From positions 50,821 to 114,820 of the forward strand of contig LIHN01000015.1 in NCBI GenBank assembly GCA_001314545.1: DNA of 64,000 nt, read 5' to 3'. Position numbers and translations under genes: made by a program. Shown one piece after another: positions 62,780 through 64,000 of this stretch. Origin of the DNA: Bacteroidetes bacterium HLUCCA01 (GTDB lineage Bacteria > Bacteroidota > Rhodothermia > Balneolales > HLUCCA01). The notes below the pieces were generated by a model. It was not told where the DNA came from. It worked only from the letters and a program-made list of their open reading frames with translations, and did no database searches. Numbering within the stretch: the first letter of the stretch is position 1; each line of letters begins with the position of its first letter.

Positions 62780-63416
62780 TCAGTACACCCTGGATATTGT
62801 CGAATGGCTGGAGGTCTTGCCGGTGGGCAGCATTTATCTGGCTTTCGTGCTGATCGCCTATCTGGAGAATGTACTGCCACCCGTGCCCGGCGACATACTG
62901 GTGGTGTTTGCGGGATATCTGGCTGCGGATGGAATATTGAACTTCAGTGCGGTCTGGGTCATGGCAACCGTAGCATCGGTTTTTGGCTTCATGACCATGT
63001 ACTACATAGGAAGCAAATGGGGCGGGGGAATCCGTGAGCAACGATCAAGGTACTGGATGTTCCGATACATCGATTTCAAGTATATGACCCGCGCACAAGG
63101 ATGGATGAACCGATGGGGACAGGGTGTCGTGATGGCAAATCGTTTTCTGGCCGGGACCCGCTCGGTTATATCGTTGATGGCCGGTATAACCCATATGAAC
63201 GTACGCCGCACAATCTTAAGCTCTGCATTCAGCAGCCTCTTATGGAATTTCCTGTTATTGGGTGCCGGATGGATTGTCAACGAAAACTGGGAAATGATAG
63301 GCACCTATCTGTCCATTTACAGTTGGGTTATTTTAGCAATTATGGCGATATTTATAGGCTACAAACTTAAAGCGGCCAGACTCAAGCGGATTCAACGGAA
63401 ACGTCAGGACGGCTGA
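62772..63416 (+). CDS. DedA/SNARE-associated family membrane protein
   Basis: 214 residues. It has re-entrant-loop motifs of the family: AYLENVLPPVPGDILVVFAGYLA and the conserved Arg/Gly of NRFLAGTRSVISLMAGITHM. About six hydrophobic segments and a basic C-terminus follow. DedA proteins are implicated in recycling of undecaprenyl phosphate and in membrane potential. The overlap with ispF makes it part of the queA-ispD-ispF unit, thematically suitable as IspD/F make the isoprenoid precursors. Confidence 0.9.
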   Translation: MLDQYTLDIVEWLEVLPVGSIYLAFVLIAYLENVLPPVPGDILVVFAGYLAADGILNFSAVWVMATVASVFGFMTMYYIGSKWGGGIREQRSRYWMFRYIDFKYMTRAQGWMNRWGQGVVMANRFLAGTRSVISLMAGITHMNVRRTILSSAFSSLLWNFLLLGAGWIVNENWEMIGTYLSIYSWVILAIMAIFIGYKLKAARLKRIQRKRQDG

Positions 63417-63442
63417 CCACACAACTGCTCGTAAAATAACTG

Positions 63443-63473
63443 TTGACACAGACGGTTACACTGCTTATTTTTG
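63443..63473 (+). promoter_or_regulatory. Promoter of the tRNA-tuf operon
   Basis: TTGACA (63443-63448), a 17-nt spacer, then TATTTT (63466-63471) that extends as TATTTTTG, a full match to the Bacteroidota TAnnTTTG element. It is about 38 nt before the first tRNA. Confidence 0.8.
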
Positions 63474-63510
63474 AAGTCTTTCCAAATATGCATTGGTATG
63501 TTTGGCAGAG

Positions 63511-63583
63511 GCTGGTGTAGCTCAGTTGGTAGAGCAGCGGTTTTGTAAACCGCCGGTCGCAAGTTCGAGTCTTGTCACCAGCT
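63511..63583 (+). tRNA. tRNA-Thr (anticodon TGT)
   Basis: 73 nt cloverleaf. Acceptor GCTGGTG pairs with CACCAGC, the D-arm is GCTCAGTTGGTAGAGC, the anticodon loop TTTGTAA has anticodon TGT, the T-loop is TTCGAGT and the discriminator is T. First gene of the cluster that ends in tuf. Confidence 0.97.
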
Positions 63584-63608
63584 CAAAAAATTTGACATAT
63601 TGATTGTA

Positions 63609-63691
63609 GGGGAGATTCCAGAGCGGCCAAATGGGGCAGACTGTAAATCTGTTGTCTTACGACTTCGCAGGTTCGAATCCTGCTCTCCCCA
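63609..63691 (+). tRNA. tRNA-Tyr (anticodon GTA)
   Basis: 83 nt class II cloverleaf. Acceptor GGGGAGA pairs with TCTCCCC, the anticodon loop CTGTAAA has anticodon GTA, a long variable arm is present, the T-loop is TTCGAAT and the discriminator is A. Confidence 0.97.
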
Positions 63692-63697
63692 CCCTGT

Positions 63698-63770
63698 GCG
63701 GGCGTAACTCAATTGGTAGAGTGTCAGCCTTCCAAGCTGAATGTTGCCGGTTCGAGCCCGGTCGCCCGCT
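63698..63770 (+). tRNA. tRNA-Gly (anticodon TCC)
   Basis: 73 nt. Acceptor GCGGGCG pairs with CGCCCGC, the anticodon loop CTTCCAA has anticodon TCC, the T-loop is TTCGAGC and the discriminator is T. Only 6 nt after tRNA-Tyr. Confidence 0.97.
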
Positions 63771-63778
63771 CAACGCAA

Positions 63779-63850
<72 letters not shown>

Positions 63851-63901
63851 CACTGTTAATTAGCTATCTAGAAACATTAAATTCAAACCAGGTAAGGCAC
63901 C

Positions 63902-64000
63902 ATGGCAAAAGAAGCATATAATCGCGCGAAGCCACACGTTAACATTGGTACAATTGGTCACGTTGACCATGGCAAGACCACGCTGACGGCTGCAATTACG
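63902..64000 (+). CDS. tuf: Elongation factor Tu, 5' end
   Basis: The first 33 codons are visible: [14 protein letters not shown], then the G1 P-loop [11 protein letters not shown]-Tu delivers aminoacyl-tRNA to the ribosome. AGGTAAGG upstream of the ATG is the ribosome site. The placement after Thr-Tyr-Gly-Thr tRNAs reproduces the tufB operon order. The gene continues beyond the right edge. Confidence 0.98.
   Translation, partial: MAKEAYNRAKPHVNIGTIGHVDHGKTTLTAAIT

Overview
The window reads as a chromosomal segment of a bacterium from the Bacteroidota / Rhodothermota / Balneolota (FCB) lineage. The support is: a C-terminal type IX secretion (Por) sorting domain on a large glycosidase-like protein (45400-47928); a GH97 lipoprotein of SusB type; a tRNA-cluster promoter with the Bacteroidota-style TAnnTTTG element; a CarB without its C-terminal regulatory domain; and many starts with weak or no Shine-Dalgarno. 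A LexA gene and perfect sigma-54 promoters favour the Rhodothermota/Balneolota side over Bacteroidia. That placement is inference. I see no insertion sequence, prophage, CRISPR array or rRNA operon.

Layout. 1-3.1 kb (minus): a partial FAH-family enzyme, ribosomal proteins L27 and L21, a CnoX/YbbN-like thioredoxin-TPR protein and LexA, whose promoter is flanked by two pairs of 11-bp-spaced repeats. 3.4-9.6 kb (minus): one electron-transfer / acyl-CoA oxidation cluster, transcribed etfB-etfA-fixC-fixX-acd-gcdH and closed by a strong terminator. 9.8-15.6 kb: an amidinotransferase-fold enzyme, an AbgT transporter, a BadF/NagK-type kinase, a KefB-type antiporter and a 52-residue DUF5989 membrane protein. 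15.7-20.5 kb: carA, carB and a SdiA-regulated-type lipoprotein.

20.8-45.3 kb is dominated by haem synthesis. All nine enzymes from glutamyl-tRNA to protohaem are here: hemH-hemA-hemC-hemD-hemE-hemF, then a 16-residue-repeat surface-type protein, hemB, and further on hemL and hemY. Ferrochelatase carries an internal cysteine-rich insert. Inside this region sits a signalling island: a PAS histidine kinase and an NtrC-type activator (31.9-34.6 kb), followed by two YceI-family genes and a divergent outer-membrane porin-like gene. The 500-bp space between these divergent genes has a perfect sigma-54 promoter facing each way and two TTGCA-N4-TGCAA dyads midway between them. This looks like a complete local sensor-activator-enhancer-promoter-target circuit and is the most interesting feature of the window.

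45.4-60.4 kb: the T9SS glycosidase-like protein, an AhpD-like protein, an Omp85-type beta-barrel, MutS2, a TauE/SafE transporter, then a seven-gene minus-strand run (exported protein, LytR_C protein, rsfS, 2-hydroxyacid dehydrogenase, NtrY-like kinase, MATE pump, purU) and tRNA-Ser(CGA). 60.5-64 kb: queA-ispD-ispF-DedA, then tRNA-Thr(TGT)-Tyr(GTA)-Gly(TCC)-Thr(GGT) leading into tuf, the gene order known from the E. coli tufB operon.
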